Assembly (NCBI GenBank): GCA_947296835.1
Contig: CAMYQS010000082.1
Span: 1 to 6,726 of the forward strand
DNA from: an uncultured Atopostipes sp.
GTDB taxonomy: Bacteria > Bacillota > Bacilli > Lactobacillales > Carnobacteriaceae_A
Reading direction: 5' to 3'
Length of the DNA: 6,726 nucleotides
Each line of letters starts with the position of its first letter. Within the stretch, counting starts at the first letter, position 1. Below are positions 5,814-6,726 of this stretch, one piece after another. The notes beneath the pieces were generated by a model that saw nothing but the letters and a program-made list of their open reading frames with translations, made no database searches and had not been told where the DNA came from. Position numbers and translations under genes: made by a program.

Positions 5814-5830
5814 GATTAAGTTGTAAAATG

Positions 5831-5859
5831 ATAGTAACACTCTGAATTTTCAAAGTCAA
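5831..5859 (-). promoter_or_regulatory. Sigma-A type promoter of the aromatic operon
   Basis: The minus strand has a -35 box TTGACT (5854-5859), a 17-bp spacer and a -10 box TACTAT (5831-5836). Transcription should start near A5824, giving a leader of about 330 nt before the transporter ATG at 5492 and about 25 nt before the leader peptide ATG. No other comparably good promoter precedes any gene in the operon. Confidence 0.85.
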
Positions 5860-6078
5860 CAAAATCTAATTATATCCTAATTTAACTTTAATAATCTTTG
5901 TATTCAAGTAGTTAACTTTTAAAATGGAAGATTTTAAAAGTCGAAAATAAATCTAATTATTAAAATAGAGAGTGCAGCTTTGGCTGTATATCCTCTTAAA
6001 TAGATCTATCAATACTATTTGACAAATAACCTACAATTAAAGGTTTCTGGATATGTATACACCCATAACTGAGTATAC
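5860..6078. other. Noncoding AT-rich intergenic region
   Basis: I see no gene in this stretch: the short open frames lack ribosome sites. It holds the inverted repeat at 5915-5941, a 12-bp direct repeat AAATCTAATTAT (5862-5873 and 5949-5960), and two copies of GTATAC (6055-6060 and 6073-6078). On the minus strand a TATAAT (5869-5874) lies just upstream of the main promoter but has no clear -35 partner. On the plus strand a TTGACA (6019-6024) has no correctly spaced -10. Confidence 0.6.
5915..5941. repeat. Perfect 11-bp AT-rich inverted repeat upstream of the promoter
   Basis: ACTTTTAAAAT (5915-5925) and ATTTTAAAAGT (5931-5941) are exact inverted copies separated by GGAAG. The repeat is centred about 70 bp upstream of the -35 box at 5859. 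No U-tract follows on either strand, so it is not a terminator. A protein-binding operator is possible; such low-complexity AT symmetry may also be chance. Confidence 0.5.
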
Positions 6079-6114
6079 AAAAAGGTGAGCCGCTTTAACA
6101 TAGCGGCTCACCTT
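6079..6114 (-). terminator. Rho-independent terminator of the pyruvate oxidase gene
   Basis: A perfect 13-bp stem (6082-6094 with 6102-6114; core GGTGAGCCGCT/AGCGGCTCACC) with a 7-nt loop is followed on the minus strand by five U residues (6083-6079). It lies 30 bp past the stop codon of the pyruvate oxidase gene (6144) and insulates the aromatic operon from it. Confidence 0.93.
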
Positions 6115-6143
6115 CTATTAAAATATTAGTTTTATATCAGAAA

Positions 6144-6726
6144 TTACTTAGATACTTTAGATTCTAGACCTTCAGCTTTTAAAAACTCGCTAAATGGTAC
6201 TAAGTCTTCAGCTTCGTATTTTTCTTTGTATGCTTGAATTTCTTCAGCACTGTATAAAGCAGGGTCTAATTTCAGTGTTTCTACTGGAATTGGACGCTCT
6301 TTAGTAATTTTAGCATCGATTACTACTGTATTACCTTCTTTGTAAGCTTTAACAGCATCTGCCATTACTTGGTCCATGTCTTCGATACGGCTAACTGTGA
6401 ATCCAACTGCGCCTTGTGCTTCACCAATCTTAGCGTAATCTACGTCAGTAAACTCAGTACCGAACGTGTTAGTATTTGTATCTTCGTATTTGTTCTTGAT
6501 GAACCCATACTCAGTGTTTGTAAATACTACGTTGATAACTGGTAAGTCGTAACGTACGTTTGTAACGATATCTTGGTAGTTCATTGAGAACGCACCGTCA
6601 CCAGCTAAGTTCCATGCTTGACGATCAGGGTAAACTTTCTTAGCAGCGATTCCACCTGGAAGTGAAATACCCATAGATGCAAATAATGGAGAAGTTCTCC
6701 ACATGTTCTTAGGTGTCATGTGTAAG
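6144..6726 (-). CDS. spxB: Pyruvate oxidase, C-terminal third (5' end outside window)
   Basis: The frame runs off the right edge and ends at TAA 6144-6146, leaving about 193 residues of a protein usually close to 590 long. It closely resembles the C-terminal thiamine-diphosphate-binding domain of lactic acid bacterial pyruvate oxidase (SpxB/Pox). Visible are the MWRTSPLFASMGISLPGG stretch and the cofactor motif GDGAF...VVFTN, which binds Mg2+ and diphosphate. Next comes the EYGFIKNKYEDTN segment, then a C-terminal tail (EKYEAEDLVPFSEFLKAEGL) very like the pneumococcal enzyme. The enzyme oxidises pyruvate with phosphate and O2 to acetyl phosphate, CO2 and H2O2 in the cytoplasm, using ThDP and FAD. 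It ends at its own terminator (6079-6114) and is not part of the operon downstream. Other ThDP enzymes such as acetolactate synthase are less likely because of the tail. The start and FAD domain are not in view. Confidence 0.92.
   Translation of the reverse strand, partial: LHMTPKNMWRTSPLFASMGISLPGGIAAKKVYPDRQAWNLAGDGAFSMNYQDIVTNVRYDLPVINVVFTNTEYGFIKNKYEDTNTNTFGTEFTDVDYAKIGEAQGAVGFTVSRIEDMDQVMADAVKAYKEGNTVVIDAKITKERPIPVETLKLDPALYSAEEIQAYKEKYEAEDLVPFSEFLKAEGLESKVSK

Larger units (their letters stand above)
5493..5824 (-). promoter_or_regulatory. Phe/Tyr attenuation leader with a relay of alternative hairpins
   Basis: The roughly 330-nt untranslated leader holds a short aromatic-rich reading frame, then a chain of hairpins in which each 3' arm overlaps the 5' arm of the next. 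In transcript order: A (5742-5704), B (5720-5672), C (5680-5636), D (5649-5616), antiterminator E (5631-5620 with 5584-5573) and terminator T (5587-5551). A, C and E are compatible with one another, and so are B, D and T; neighbours in the chain exclude each other. A begins at the codon following the last Tyr codon of the leader peptide. A ribosome reaching the stop codon covers the 5' arm of A, giving B, D, T and termination. A ribosome stalled at the early Phe/Tyr codons leaves A free, giving A, C, E and read-through. Base pairing is seen directly; the regulatory logic is inferred. Confidence 0.82.

Noticed and set aside
5493..5824. T-box riboswitch in the leader, the common solution for aromatic genes in this group
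   Set aside because: The 14-nt T-box consensus (AGGGTGGNACCGCG) is not found. The nearest match is AGGTGGTTG at about 5624-5616, which lacks the ACCGCG half. The leader instead has a translatable Phe/Tyr-rich frame and a consistent relay of alternative hairpins. A covariance-model search would settle it.
6019..6037. Possible plus-strand promoter with TTGACA at 6019-6024 and TACAAT at 6032-6037
   Set aside because: The boxes are only 7 bp apart, no -10 lies at 16-18 bp, and no plus-strand gene follows.
6040..6068. Tiny minus-strand frame starting near 6066
   Set aside because: Only eight codons, no ribosome site and no promoter; it also lies right after the pyruvate oxidase terminator.
1..6726. 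CRISPR arrays, insertion sequences, phage genes, tRNA or rRNA
   Set aside because: No regularly spaced repeats, transposase-like frames, integrase motifs or tRNA cloverleaf sequences were seen. All large frames belong to metabolic, stress or transport families.

Overview
The window is AT-rich Firmicute DNA, most likely from a lactic acid bacterium (Lactobacillales). The SpxB-type pyruvate oxidase, the ABC transporter with tandem binding domains fused to its permease, the strong AGGAGG ribosome sites and the U-tailed terminators point that way. The genus cannot be fixed by eye; a Carnobacteriaceae- or Aerococcaceae-like organism is only a guess.

Layout. At 1-435 (+) lies the 3' part of a DJ-1/PfpI-family stress protein. 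It is closed by a hairpin terminator (462-512) that may also end the converging operon. From about 5824 down to 526 runs one minus-strand operon: promoter (5831-5859), a leader of about 330 nt, a fused binding-protein/permease gene (3060-5492), its ATPase (2314-3048), prephenate dehydratase pheA (1408-2298) and prephenate dehydrogenase tyrA (526-1404). The genes are separated by only 3 to 15 bases, and two ribosome sites are embedded in the preceding gene or its stop codon. Upstream lie about 220 bases of noncoding AT-rich DNA, then a terminator (6079-6114) and the 3' third of a pyruvate oxidase gene (6144-6726, minus strand).

The main discovery is in the operon leader. Between promoter and first large gene sits a 21-codon open frame (5734-5799, minus) with a good ribosome site. 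Residues 12-19 read FYFSYFRY: three Phe and three Tyr codons in eight. It is followed by a chain of overlapping, mutually exclusive hairpins (A, B, C, D, E and a terminator T) ending in a rho-independent terminator (5545-5587) upstream of the first structural gene. Hairpin A begins at the codon right after the last Tyr codon. Read as attenuation, ribosome stalling for lack of Phe or Tyr lets A, C and E form (operon on). Completed translation breaks A, so that B, D and T form (operon off). This looks like classical ribosome-mediated attenuation in a group where T-box riboswitches are the usual solution, with a relay of five overlaps between the ribosome and the terminator.

How the genes fit together. 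PheA and TyrA are the two branch enzymes from prephenate to Phe and Tyr. The ABC transporter shares their promoter and Phe/Tyr-sensing leader, so it probably imports aromatic amino acids or a close precursor, although by sequence alone it can only be placed in the polar amino acid uptake family. The operon would then couple uptake and synthesis of Phe and Tyr under one sensor.
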